A stretch of 64,000 nt of DNA from contig NZ_JAPFQN010000012.1 of assembly GCF_026241165.1 (NCBI RefSeq), positions 62,001 through 126,000 of the forward strand. The letters run 5' to 3'. How positions within the stretch are numbered: position 1 is the first letter of the stretch; the number at the start of each line of letters is the position of its first letter. Below, piece by piece: positions 8,441 through 17,815 of this stretch. The translations under genes and the position numbers were made by a program. The notes beneath the pieces are model-generated. The model ran no database searches. It worked only from the letters and a program-made list of their open reading frames with translations, and was not told the DNA's origin. This stretch comes from Mangrovivirga halotolerans. GTDB taxonomy: Bacteria > Bacteroidota > Bacteroidia > Cytophagales > Cyclobacteriaceae.

Positions 8441-9448
8441 CTACTGCAAGAAGGTATCTTTAAATTTAGCAATGGTGTCAGTTTCACCTAATAGAATCAG
8501 GACGTCTCCTTCACCAACTATTTTTTCAGAATGGGGATTGAAAATAAACCCTTCTTCTTCATCTTTGAATGCAAGAATAGTAGTGCCGCTCTTATTTCTC
8601 ACATCAAGCTCCCTGAGAGATTTGTTTTGATATTCTGGTTTTAATTGAGCATGATTAATTTCTTCAAGTATATATTTACTTTCATTAGACCCATTTAAAA
8701 TGGTTAGAAATTCTATAACAAAAGGTTTGGTAACCAGGGCAGCCATATAAGATCCCCCTACCATATCAGGCATAACCACATGGGAGGCACCGGCTCTCAT
8801 TAGCTTTTTCTCGGTATTAGGCTCAGTTGCTTTTGCAATAATATTGATCGATGGATTAAGCTCCCTTGCAGTCAATGTGATAAAAACGTTATCGGAATCA
8901 CCAGGAAGAGCACAAATTACAGCTAATGCCCTCTTAATACCAGCTTCGAGCAACGTATCATCCATGGTTGCATCCTCATTCAAAAATTTATAGTCATAAT
9001 GTCCTTCGGCAGAATCAATAACATGTTGATCTTTTTCAATCACCACGAATTTCTGATGAGAACCAGAGAGTTCCCTGGCAGCCATTTCCCCATTTTTACC
9101 AAATCCACATACAATTACATGATTACTTAACATTTTTAAAGCACGGTCATATTTATATTTTTGAAATACTTTTCTAAACTCTCCCTCAAAAATAAAAGTA
9201 GAAAGAACTGAGACACTATAAGCAAATATACCCAGATTAAAAGCAATATAGATCGTAGTAAAAATTTTACCCTGATCACTCAAAGGCTTCACCTCTTTAA
9301 ATCCCACTGTTGAAAATGTTAAAATAGACATATAAACACCATCCACAACAGTATAATCTTCTATGTAAACATACCCGATAGTTCCTACCATCAAACTTAG
9401 AAGAAACAAAAGGGAAGCAAATATTAATTTTCTAATTGCTCTATGCAT
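8441..9448 (-). CDS. two-helix potassium channel with RCK (TrkA-N/TrkA-C) domains
   Basis: This protein of about 335 residues has two membrane helices around a pore loop with the filter TVGF (SILTFSTVGFKEV), followed by a Rossmann-type RCK domain starting HVIVCGFGKNGEMAARELSG and a C-terminal TrkA-C domain. This is the architecture of ligand-gated K+ channels such as MthK. Filter position 4 is Phe instead of Tyr, which occurs in bacterial channels. The ATG at 9448 is chosen over a TTG one codon upstream. It is followed 14 bases later by the transsulfuration gene. Confidence 0.9.
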   Translation of the reverse strand: MHRAIRKLIFASLLFLLSLMVGTIGYVYIEDYTVVDGVYMSILTFSTVGFKEVKPLSDQGKIFTTIYIAFNLGIFAYSVSVLSTFIFEGEFRKVFQKYKYDRALKMLSNHVIVCGFGKNGEMAARELSGSHQKFVVIEKDQHVIDSAEGHYDYKFLNEDATMDDTLLEAGIKRALAVICALPGDSDNVFITLTARELNPSINIIAKATEPNTEKKLMRAGASHVVMPDMVGGSYMAALVTKPFVIEFLTILNGSNESKYILEEINHAQLKPEYQNKSLRELDVRNKSGTTILAFKDEEEGFIFNPHSEKIVGEGDVLILLGETDTIAKFKDTFLQ

Positions 9449-9548
9449 CAATTTTTATTAACTGGTTCTGAAAAGTAATTCAAACCAAATGAAATAAGTT
9501 ACATGGCTATTTACCAATTTTTCAATTAACTTAAATAAAAAACCGATC

Positions 9549-10061
9549 ATGAAAAAGTTACTTACCCTACTAATTATCCTTGTCCCTATCTCTGTTTTCT
9601 CGCAAGGGTCATTCCAAAAAGACCTTGCCGGCATGGTCAGGGCAAATTCTGATAAGGTAATCTCTTTGGCAAAAGCTATACCAGCTGAAAAATACGGCTG
9701 GACTCCTGAGGAAGGTATCCGTTCAATAAATGATGTTGTTTTACATATTACTGGTGCTAATTATTTTTTTCCAACATTCGTAGGAGTCGAAATGCCTGAT
9801 GGTATAGATCCTCGAAATATGAATATTTTAGGTAAAGATGCTAGTATCGAAGCTTTGACAAAATCTTATGATCATATGATCAAAGCAATAATGAGCGTTC
9901 CTGATGATAAACTCGATGACATGGTTGATGTGTTTGGAAGCCAAATGACTATGAGATCAGTTTTAATCATTTCGTATGGTCATTGTGAAGAACACATGGG
10001 GCAGCTGATCGCTTATGCCAGATCCAACGGAATAGCACCTCCCTGGAGCGAAGGAAAATAA
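9549..10061 (+). CDS. secreted DinB family protein
   Basis: This 170-residue protein has a signal peptide (MKKLLTLLIILVPISVFSQG) followed by a DinB four-helix domain. Putative metal ligands are the His in VVLHITGANY and those in GHCEEHMGQL near the C-terminus. DinB-fold proteins are often thiol-dependent metalloenzymes, but most are uncharacterised. It is monocistronic, followed by a clear terminator, and points away from the K+ channel gene. A second, cytoplasmic DinB gene lies at 40655-41098. Confidence 0.87.
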   Translation: MKKLLTLLIILVPISVFSQGSFQKDLAGMVRANSDKVISLAKAIPAEKYGWTPEEGIRSINDVVLHITGANYFFPTFVGVEMPDGIDPRNMNILGKDASIEALTKSYDHMIKAIMSVPDDKLDDMVDVFGSQMTMRSVLIISYGHCEEHMGQLIAYARSNGIAPPWSEGK

Positions 10062-10097
10062 TTCGAATTCCCCGCTTCTTTTTATCAATAACTTTAA

Positions 10098-10122
10098 ACC
10101 CCTTACTATTCAGGTAAGGGGT
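10098..10122 (+). terminator. intrinsic terminator after secreted DinB gene
   Basis: A 9-bp perfect stem (ACCCCTTAC against GTAAGGGGT) with a 7-base loop is followed by ATTTTA. It lies 36 bases after the DinB stop and just beyond the end of the GIY-YIG remnant on the other strand. Confidence 0.8.
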
Positions 10123-10125
10123 ATT

Positions 10126-10293
10126 TTATATAACCGTCTCTGGAAAGATCATGTAATAGCCACTGAGGCTTACTGTATATCCTTTATGATTACTGTTATG
10201 GCGTCTTAATCTTTCAACTAATTCATCTCCGGTATGGCCTACATAATACTTGTCCAGTTTTACGGAGTATAAAATGTAGCAATAATATTTCAC
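10126..10293 (-). pseudogene. truncated GIY-YIG nuclease remnant
   Basis: A 55-codon reading frame begins with GTG and encodes MKYYCYILYSVKLDKYYVGHTGDE followed by LVERLRRHNSNHKGYT. These are the GIY motif, YIG motif and conserved Arg/His-Asn segment of the small GIY-YIG proteins common in Bacteroidota. After HKGYT the sequence diverges and stops 15 residues later. The later half of the domain, with the catalytic glutamate and the basic C-terminal helix, is missing. Another frame offers only a Trp at the expected place, so this is a decayed gene. It abuts tRNA-Val, where genes of this family often sit. Confidence 0.72.
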
Positions 10294-10314
10294 GGTGGTT
10301 TCGGTTGAATAAAA

Positions 10315-10346
10315 AAAAGACAGTCAAATTTCTCTGACTGTCTTTT
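10315..10346 (-). terminator. terminator of tRNA-Val
   Basis: A 12-bp perfect stem (AAAAGACAGTCA against TGACTGTCTTTT) with an 8-base loop lies 1 base after the tRNA 3' end. On the minus strand it is followed by a further run of T. Its A and T flanks would also let it work from the other strand. Confidence 0.85.
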
Positions 10347-10347
10347 G

Positions 10348-10422
10348 TGGGCCCTACTGGATTCGAACCAGTGACCCCCTGCTTGTAAGGCAGGTGCTCT
10401 GAACCAACTGAGCTAAGAGCCC
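10348..10422 (-). tRNA. tRNA-Val (anticodon TAC)
   Basis: The minus strand folds as a cloverleaf of 75 bases. The acceptor stem pairs GGGCTCT with AGGGCCC, the anticodon arm has CCTGC/GCAGG around the loop CTTACAA (anticodon TAC), and the T arm contains GGTTCGAATCC. The discriminator is A, and CCA is not encoded. A matching promoter lies upstream at 10456-10486 and a terminator immediately downstream. Confidence 0.96.
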
Positions 10423-10455
10423 TTATTTGTGTCCCTGTTTCGTGTAACAGGAGTG

Positions 10456-10486
10456 CAAATGTAGTCCACTTTTTTATATTTGCAAA
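10456..10486 (-). promoter_or_regulatory. Bacteroidota-type promoter of tRNA-Val
   Basis: On the minus strand, TTTG (10486-10483) and TACATTTG (10463-10456) are separated by exactly 19 bases. This matches the -33/-7 consensus TTTG and TAnnTTTG. The mature tRNA starts 33 bases downstream of the -7 box. The leader contains a small inverted repeat, CCTGTT/AACAGG. Confidence 0.8.
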
Positions 10487-10574
10487 CCCTGATTTAAATT
10501 TTTTTTAAAAAATATTATTACCCAATTTTACGTATATATTTTTAGTAATCGTTATCAATAAGAAAATCAGAAAC

Positions 10575-13076
10575 TTGAATATAATATTAACCAGCGGTAC
10601 TCTTAAGAAAATTTTTTTCTGGTTCATTTCTCTAATAGCAGGATTGATCCTAATTCTTATAATTATTATTCAGGTCTTCAAAGATGATATCATCAATGAA
10701 TTTGTTTCAACAGTCAACCAACGACTAGAAGTACCTGTAAATACAGATGAAATTGACGTTACCCTTTTTGGAGATTTCCCAAATATATCAATCTCCCTGT
10801 CAAATGTTTTTTGTGAAGGGAAGCCCAATTATTCCCAAAACCTGATCCGTGCCGACAGAATATTGGTAAATATCGGACTGTTTGAAATATTTAGTGGTGA
10901 GGTTTCTGTTAAAAGCATTATTATTCAGGAGGGTGAGGTTAATATCGAGCGCAATGCTGATAACTCATATAACTTCCAGATTTGGAAAGAAGATACCACG
11001 AAAGAAAATACCCAAACTACATTCAATATCGACAAGATATTTGTCGATCATGTATTGATTTCTTTTTACGATAATGCCCGTTCAGCAATGTATCAGGCAA
11101 ATACTCTATTTGCTGAAGTTGACCTTGTTTTAAAACCTGATCAGAAATTTATGGTTGATGGCAATTTTATTTGGGAAAAAATAATTGAACCAACATATAA
11201 ACTTGATAAATCAATTCCTGTAAACATCGAAACCGAAATAACTTATTTGGCTGACCAAAAAACTGTCAATTGGAAAAATGGACTTTTGGAAATGGATGGT
11301 TTTAATTATCTGACTTCAGGGTCTTATATCTGGGAAGGAGAACCAAAAACAGAGGTTTTAGTAAGCTCTAAAAAAACTAATGTAAAACATATACTTCAAT
11401 TTATTCCAGGAGAACAGGCTGAGCCATGGTTGAAATATCAATCTTCAGGAAATCTATCCTTTCAGGCAGAAGTTAAGGGAAAAGCCGATCTCTATTCTAT
11501 GTTAATAAATTTCAGAGGTGATAATTTTAATATTACCTATCCGGAAACTGGTTCTAAATTCAAGAATGCTTCAATGGAAGGCAGTTTCACCTCATCTAAT
11601 ATTGATTTAAAAAGTACTTATTCATTAAAAATCTCTGCTCTTTCAGGCCAATTCGGGTCAGATAAAGTGACTGGATACGTAAACTTGGTAAACTTTGTTA
11701 GTCCCATTATAGACTGTTCTCTAAAAGGATCTGCTGATTTAAAATTATTAACTGCTTTTTTACCCGGAGAAGATATAGTGGCAAAAAATGGTAAAGTACA
11801 TTTTGATTTTTCATTAAATGGGAGACTTGAAGACATGAAATCTCAAAAGTTTGAAAATTCAAAAGCCAATGGTGAGATACAAATTCAAAATACTCGCTTC
11901 AATGTTAAAGGCTTCCAGTACGACTTCCAGAATTTTCAAGGCAACTTTCGGTTAAAAGATAACCAGTTGGCTATTTCAGACCTGAAAGGTGAAATTGGTA
12001 GCAGTGATATACGTCTCAATGGTTTTGCAGATTACATTTTTTCTCTTTTCTCATCTGATAATAAGCAGCAAATATCTATCGAATCAGACCTTTTTTCTAA
12101 AAATTTAAACCTGGATGAATTACTATCTGGTAATCTCAATACAGTTAAAGGTCAGGAATACAGCCTCCACTTACCGGAAAAGATTAACCTGGATTTCGAT
12201 TGTAAAGTTGAAAAAATAAACTTCAGAAGGTTTAGTGCCACCAATCTGACAGGAAATCTAATTATTAAAAATAAAGTAGCTAATATCAAAGATCTGCGAC
12301 TTAATAGTTTCGGGGGATATTTAGAATTGAATGCTCAAATTGATGACAGATATAAGTCGGGAATTATCATTGATAACAGGGGACGCGTCAATAACATTAA
12401 TATTGACGAAGTGTTTTATGTTTTTGAAAACTTTGGTCAGACATGGCTACAGGATAAACACCTGCAAGGTCAGATCACTGCTTATGTCAGCAGCCATATT
12501 GTACTTGACCCCTCATTAAAGTTTTTGTCGGATTATTTTACATGCAGAGCAGACATTCAAATTAAAAATGGAGAATTAAACAACTTCGAGCCGCTTCAGG
12601 ATCTTTCTAAATTTGTAAAAGAAGAATCATTGGCAAACCTCAGGTTTGATGATCTTCAGAACGAACTGGTAATAAAAAACAGGCAAATAACCTTACCAAA
12701 AATGACAGTTGGCACTAATGTTACCACGCTAGATGTTTCTGGTACACATACCTTCAACCAGGAAATTAACTACCAGGTTATTGTGCCATTATCAAGAGCA
12801 AAACAGGATAAGGATGAAGTTTTTGGAGCTGTAGAAGATGATGGTACCGGAAGCCCGAATTTATATTTAAGAATTGTAGGTACCACCGATGAATATGATA
12901 TTATTTACGACACCAGGGCAGTCAGTAAAAAAATAGTAACTGATATTAAAAGTGAGAAAAAAGAATTAATCGATGCATTTAAACACAAAGGAGTAGACCA
13001 GGATAAAACTGTAGAGCTCTCCGATGAATACTTTGATTTCCCTGAAGACACGACAAATAATAAAGCTGACAATTAA
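10575..13076 (+). CDS. AsmA family protein
   Basis: This 833-residue protein has one N-terminal membrane helix (KIFFWFISLIAGLILILIIII) and a long beta-rich periplasmic part with the AsmA signature near the start (EVPVNTDEIDVTLFGDFPNISISLSNV). A C-terminal AsmA-like segment contains TVGTNVTTLDVSGTHTFNQEINYQV. AsmA-like proteins form bridges thought to carry phospholipid between inner and outer membranes. The start is TTG: no in-frame ATG occurs before the membrane helix or for about 170 codons after it. Its stop overlaps that of the convergent PorE-like gene in TTAA. Confidence 0.9.
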   Translation: MNIILTSGTLKKIFFWFISLIAGLILILIIIIQVFKDDIINEFVSTVNQRLEVPVNTDEIDVTLFGDFPNISISLSNVFCEGKPNYSQNLIRADRILVNIGLFEIFSGEVSVKSIIIQEGEVNIERNADNSYNFQIWKEDTTKENTQTTFNIDKIFVDHVLISFYDNARSAMYQANTLFAEVDLVLKPDQKFMVDGNFIWEKIIEPTYKLDKSIPVNIETEITYLADQKTVNWKNGLLEMDGFNYLTSGSYIWEGEPKTEVLVSSKKTNVKHILQFIPGEQAEPWLKYQSSGNLSFQAEVKGKADLYSMLINFRGDNFNITYPETGSKFKNASMEGSFTSSNIDLKSTYSLKISALSGQFGSDKVTGYVNLVNFVSPIIDCSLKGSADLKLLTAFLPGEDIVAKNGKVHFDFSLNGRLEDMKSQKFENSKANGEIQIQNTRFNVKGFQYDFQNFQGNFRLKDNQLAISDLKGEIGSSDIRLNGFADYIFSLFSSDNKQQISIESDLFSKNLNLDELLSGNLNTVKGQEYSLHLPEKINLDFDCKVEKINFRRFSATNLTGNLIIKNKVANIKDLRLNSFGGYLELNAQIDDRYKSGIIIDNRGRVNNINIDEVFYVFENFGQTWLQDKHLQGQITAYVSSHIVLDPSLKFLSDYFTCRADIQIKNGELNNFEPLQDLSKFVKEESLANLRFDDLQNELVIKNRQITLPKMTVGTNVTTLDVSGTHTFNQEINYQVIVPLSRAKQDKDEVFGAVEDDGTGSPNLYLRIVGTTDEYDIIYDTRAVSKKIVTDIKSEKKELIDAFKHKGVDQDKTVELSDEYFDFPEDTTNNKADN

Positions 13077-15151
13077 TCATTCTCAGCTTTATTATTGATA
13101 TCAAAGACAAAGGATGCTCTTCTATTCTTTGCTCTTCCTTCTTCAGTATCATTATTTCCAATAGGATTAGCTTCACCTCTACCCTCGACTGATATTCTTT
13201 CTTCTGAAATACCATAAGCTTCGAGGATCTTTGCTACTTGGGAGGCTCTTTGTTCAGATAATTTATTATTGAAAGATTCAGAGCCTACATTATCAGTATA
13301 TCCAAATACTTTAACAGAAGCATTTGGGTTCTCTTCCATGAAATAACTAGCCTTTTTAATTTCAGACATAGAAGAGTCTGTTGGTTGAACACTATTAAAT
13401 TCAAAATAAACAAAGCCAATATTTTCACGTTTCTTTTTAACTCTGCTATCTGTAGCTGTTAAAGCTGCCAGTGAGACTACTTTTCCATCATTAATGATCA
13501 GGGAATCTTTCAAAACTTCATCATCTGATTCATCATAAAAAATGCTCAGATCCTCCAGCATTGGAACTCCCATTACGATCTGAAAAAGATCTGGTCTTTG
13601 TTCTACTTCAAATTTCTCGTATAAAGTATAATATCCCTCTGCCTGAACAGTTAAAGCATACCGATCATTAAATGTTAAAGGAATTTCATAAGTCTGGCCG
13701 AATACATCCTGTGATTTATAAGCTGCTACGACTTCTTCTCCCGGATCGGTTATTAAAATGCTTCCGGGAACAGTATTTTCAGCAACTTTATCACTGAACT
13801 TAAGCTTCATCATAAACTTATCTTCTTCCTGGTTAGGGCGACTCAATACATATATGTCTTTTTCTCCATATCCATCCTTTCTAAAGCTTGAAAAGTAGGC
13901 TCTGGCTCCACCTGCTGCAAGGTTAAAATAAATATCATCATCAGGTGTATTTACCGGATATCCGATGTTTCTTGGAGGAGACCATGTGTCTGTTTCAGGA
14001 TTATAAGTAGTACTGTAAATGTCGAAACCACCCATACCCAGATGACCTTTTGAGCTGAAAAATAAGGTCTCATTATCCACATAAATATATGGAGCATCCT
14101 CATCGAGACTGGAGTTAATCATAGGTCCGAGATTTTCAATTTCTCCCCATTTTCCATTACTTAATCTACGAGCTCTGTAAATATCACTTCCACCAAAACC
14201 ACCTGGCCGGTCAGAACTAAAATAAAGGTATTCCCCATTTTTAGTAAAACAAGCACTAGCTTCCCAATGAGGTGAATTAATACCCTCAAAAGGCGTTGCA
14301 ATACTCCATGCATTCTCACCTGTTTTCTCACTGAAAAACAGATCTCCGCCATTTTCAGGCTTATATATTATTAATTTTTTTCCGTCAAAGCTTAATCCAA
14401 CATTCGCATCATGGCCTTTTGTATTGACAGGAGGCGGTAATTGTTTAGGAGAATTCCATTTATCATTTACCGTTGGTCGAGTAACAACATAGATGTCTTC
14501 AAAAAACCTTCCATCAAGGTCTCTGTTGCCTCCTGTCGTATTCTCCCTCCGAGAGGTGAAATACATAGTTAATTCATCAGCTGTTGGTGTTGGAACATAT
14601 TCTGCATATTGAGAATTGACTACAGGTCCAGAATTTTTAATTTCCAGACTTAAAACATTCTCCATCAACTCTTTAGCCCTTAAACTCTCCCTAATGAACT
14701 TTTCAATTCCTCCCTCTACTAGCATTTCATTATATCCCGGGGCATCGGGCGAAGAAGCGAGAGACAGATATTGATTGTAATAATATATAGCAGTGTCGAA
14801 ATTATAATTGAAATGATTTATTCTGCCAAGGTAAAAATTTACATCAGCTCTATAATCATCTGGTACTCCTATTTCCTCAAGTTCATTAAAGACCCTTTCA
14901 GCTTTTTGACGCTTATCATCGAGAAAATAGCTTTTCCCAAGGTAAAACTTAACCTTTTTATTTGGCTTGGCAACTGAATCCACATAACTAAGGAGATCGG
15001 TTGCCAGGTCATAGCTCCCTCCTTCCATATATCGTTCAGCATCACTTAATGCATTCTCAATCGAATTTTGAGCACGAAGTTCGATATTCGTCATGCAAAT
15101 TATGATGAATAAACTAAACAAGTATTTTAATAAACCTTCTCCCAACAGCAT
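13073..15151 (-). CDS. PorE-like envelope protein: TPR, PD40 propeller, OmpA domain
   Basis: This 692-residue exported protein has a signal peptide ending near LRAQN, helical TPR-like repeats to about residue 150, then PD40 propeller repeats such as YLYFSSDRPGGFGGSDIYRA and LFFSSKGHLGMGGFDIYS. A small beta domain and a C-terminal OmpA peptidoglycan-binding domain follow (VFGYTDNVGSESFNNKLSEQRA). This domain order is that of PorE, which links the type IX secretion apparatus to peptidoglycan in Porphyromonas. PorE itself is a lipoprotein and no lipobox is clear here, so orthology is uncertain. A second gene of this type lies at 42348-44549. Confidence 0.85.
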   Translation of the reverse strand: MLLGEGLLKYLFSLFIIICMTNIELRAQNSIENALSDAERYMEGGSYDLATDLLSYVDSVAKPNKKVKFYLGKSYFLDDKRQKAERVFNELEEIGVPDDYRADVNFYLGRINHFNYNFDTAIYYYNQYLSLASSPDAPGYNEMLVEGGIEKFIRESLRAKELMENVLSLEIKNSGPVVNSQYAEYVPTPTADELTMYFTSRRENTTGGNRDLDGRFFEDIYVVTRPTVNDKWNSPKQLPPPVNTKGHDANVGLSFDGKKLIIYKPENGGDLFFSEKTGENAWSIATPFEGINSPHWEASACFTKNGEYLYFSSDRPGGFGGSDIYRARRLSNGKWGEIENLGPMINSSLDEDAPYIYVDNETLFFSSKGHLGMGGFDIYSTTYNPETDTWSPPRNIGYPVNTPDDDIYFNLAAGGARAYFSSFRKDGYGEKDIYVLSRPNQEEDKFMMKLKFSDKVAENTVPGSILITDPGEEVVAAYKSQDVFGQTYEIPLTFNDRYALTVQAEGYYTLYEKFEVEQRPDLFQIVMGVPMLEDLSIFYDESDDEVLKDSLIINDGKVVSLAALTATDSRVKKKRENIGFVYFEFNSVQPTDSSMSEIKKASYFMEENPNASVKVFGYTDNVGSESFNNKLSEQRASQVAKILEAYGISEERISVEGRGEANPIGNNDTEEGRAKNRRASFVFDINNKAEND

Positions 15152-15348
15152 ATTTTTATGTTTTCACTGTTTTAATAACCATGTAACTAACCAATACTAA
15201 CAAAATTAATTGGTTGTAGCTCGTTTCCAAGATATTACCCGAATACTGTACAAAAGACTTACAAATAATAATACTTTTTCATTTTAAAGTCATATTAACA
15301 TATCTTTCCGACATCTGTTATGTAAAAATAAAGCATTATAATTGTTTA

Positions 15349-17799
15349 ATGATCTCTCCATTTAACAAAGCAGAAAAATGGTTCAATAAAAATAGGTGGC
15401 AGGTTTTTGATTTTCAAAAAGAAGCCTGGCAATCAGTTTATTCAGGTGACTCAGGGATAATAAATGCCCCCACAGGCTCAGGGAAAACATATTCAGCTGC
15501 CGTTCCAATCATCTCTTTGTGGTCTGAACTTTCAAAGCAGCAAAAAAAGTCAAAAGGAGTTTTTGCTATATGGATAACACCTATCAGAGCTTTGACTGTT
15601 GAAATAAAACAAGCGGTTGAAAGGCTGGCCTCAGGTATGGGAATTGATGATTTTAATGTTGCCATCAGATCGGGAGATACAACCACGGCTCAAAGACAAG
15701 CCATAAAGAGAAAGCCTCCCCAGTTATTAATAACTACACCTGAAAGCCTCCATCTTCTTTTATCTCAAAAAGATAATGAAACGTTTTTTTCAAATTTACG
15801 AGTGTTCATTGCGGATGAATGGCATGAACTTCTGGGATCAAAAAGAGCCGTATTAACCGAACTTGCATTGTCAAGATTTAAAAATCTCAGTAATCAGAAA
15901 CTACGTATCTGGGGTATATCAGCAACGATAGGCAATATGGATCAGGCATTAGATGTTTTGCTGGGTCCGGAATTTCCCGCAGAAAACAAAAAGTTAATAA
16001 AAGCTGATATTGAAAAAAACATCCAGGTAGAAACAATACTTCCCGAAGACGTTAAAGAGTTGCCCTGGTCAGGACATTTGGGCATTAAAATGCTTAAAAA
16101 GGTTTTACCAATTTTAAAAGAAAGCAGAAGCACGCTCATTTTTACTAATACTCGATCCCAGGCAGAGATCTGGTACCAAAAAATAATTTCTGAAGCTCCC
16201 GAACTAATTGGGTTGGTAGCAATGCATCACGGATCGATCGATAGGGATCTGAGAACATGGGTAGAGGAAGCCATTCACAGTGAAAAACTCAAAGCAGTTG
16301 TATGCACATCGAGCCTTGATCTTGGAGTAGATTTTCGACCGGTTGAAACTGTAATACAAATAGGTGGCCCAAAAGGAGTAGCAAGATTTATTCAACGGGC
16401 AGGAAGAAGCGGTCACCGCCCTGGAGAAACAGCCAGAATATATTTTGTGCCTACCCACAGTCTCGAACTGCTAGAAGCAGCAGCACTCAGAACTGCGATC
16501 AATAAAGGTATCGTAGAAGATCGCCTTCCCTATATCAGATCCTTCGACGTTCTGGTTCAATATCTGGTGACGCTCGCTGTCGGCGGCGGGTTTGATCCGA
16601 AGGTTGTATTTGAGGAAATTCGCTCCACATACTGTTTTACAGATCTTTCAAAGGAAGAATGGTTATGGGCACTCGCATTTATCACCACGGGGGGAAGCTC
16701 TTTAACAGCTTATGATGAATTTAAGAAAGTTGAGCTGGAAGATGGTAAGTATGTAGTAAACAGTAGAAAAATAGCCATGCGTCACAGGCTTTCAATCGGT
16801 ACGATCGTCGGTGATACAGCCATGAATATAAAATATAATAGTGGCAAAAGGATAGGCACAATCGAAGAATGGTTTATCGCAGGTTTAAATCCCGGCGATA
16901 CGTTTTGGTTTGCCGGAAGATCGCTGGAACTTATCAGGGTTAAATATATGACAGCCTATGTTCGCAAATCGAATAAAAAAAGTGGTAAAGTGCCGAGTTG
17001 GCAAGGAGGAAGATTACCCCTTTCATCGCAGGTCTCTAAACTGCTAAGAGAAAAGATCAGTCAATACCCTGAATTTGCTGAAGGGTTTGCAGAAACCACA
17101 ACTATCAGTCCGCTTCTTAAAATCCAGCAAAAAAGATCATTGGTCCCTAAGGAAAATCAGCTTTTGATCGAATATTTCAAAAGTAAGGAAGGGTATCACA
17201 TGTTTGTATATCCCTTTGAAGGACGTCTGGTTCACGAAGGAATTTCAGGATTGCTTGCTTACAGAATGAGTTTGCTGGAGCCTATCTCCTTTAGTATTGC
17301 CATGAATGATTATGGTTTCGAACTACTTTCAGACAAACCCATCCCCATCCAGGAGGCTCTGGACAATGAATTTCTTTCAACCCACAGACTTATTGAAGAT
17401 ATCCAGGCAGGTGTAAATGCAAATGAAATGGCCAGAAGAAAATTCAGGGATATAGCCAGTATTGCTGGCTTGGTATTTAAAGGATATCCCGGGCAGAATA
17501 TCACAGGTAAACATATGCAGTCATCCACTCAGCTTGTTTTTGATGTTTTTAAAGAATACGATCCTGATAACTTATTACTAAGGCAGGCATATGATGAAGT
17601 GCTGGAATTTCAACTTGAAGAATATAGGTTACGTAAAGCACTAGAAAGAATTGAAGAGCAAGAGATCGTTGTAAAACACACTGATAAGGTAACACCATTC
17701 TCTTTTCCAATTATGGTTGACCGGACCAGGGAAAAGGTTAGCTCTGAAAAACTTGAAGACCGAATAAATAAAATGAAAATAGAGCTGGAAAAAGATTAG
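15349..17799 (+). CDS. ligase-associated DEXH-box helicase (Lhr-like)
   Basis: This 816-residue superfamily 2 helicase has Walker A APTGSGKT at residues 40-47, DEWH at 156-159, motif III SATIG, and motif VI QRAGRSGHRPGE. The long C-terminal half is typical of Lhr-type enzymes. Together with PdeM, 16 bases downstream, it matches the bacterial ligase-associated DNA-repair set (helicase, PdeM, an ATP-dependent ligase and a beta-CASP exonuclease). The ligase and exonuclease are not in this window. It acts on DNA in the cytoplasm. The ATG start is credible, with no strong Shine-Dalgarno. Confidence 0.92.
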   Translation: MISPFNKAEKWFNKNRWQVFDFQKEAWQSVYSGDSGIINAPTGSGKTYSAAVPIISLWSELSKQQKKSKGVFAIWITPIRALTVEIKQAVERLASGMGIDDFNVAIRSGDTTTAQRQAIKRKPPQLLITTPESLHLLLSQKDNETFFSNLRVFIADEWHELLGSKRAVLTELALSRFKNLSNQKLRIWGISATIGNMDQALDVLLGPEFPAENKKLIKADIEKNIQVETILPEDVKELPWSGHLGIKMLKKVLPILKESRSTLIFTNTRSQAEIWYQKIISEAPELIGLVAMHHGSIDRDLRTWVEEAIHSEKLKAVVCTSSLDLGVDFRPVETVIQIGGPKGVARFIQRAGRSGHRPGETARIYFVPTHSLELLEAAALRTAINKGIVEDRLPYIRSFDVLVQYLVTLAVGGGFDPKVVFEEIRSTYCFTDLSKEEWLWALAFITTGGSSLTAYDEFKKVELEDGKYVVNSRKIAMRHRLSIGTIVGDTAMNIKYNSGKRIGTIEEWFIAGLNPGDTFWFAGRSLELIRVKYMTAYVRKSNKKSGKVPSWQGGRLPLSSQVSKLLREKISQYPEFAEGFAETTTISPLLKIQQKRSLVPKENQLLIEYFKSKEGYHMFVYPFEGRLVHEGISGLLAYRMSLLEPISFSIAMNDYGFELLSDKPIPIQEALDNEFLSTHRLIEDIQAGVNANEMARRKFRDIASIAGLVFKGYPGQNITGKHMQSSTQLVFDVFKEYDPDNLLLRQAYDEVLEFQLEEYRLRKALERIEEQEIVVKHTDKVTPFSFPIMVDRTREKVSSEKLEDRINKMKIELEKD

Positions 17800-17815
17800 T
17801 TTTGCAGAAAATTGG

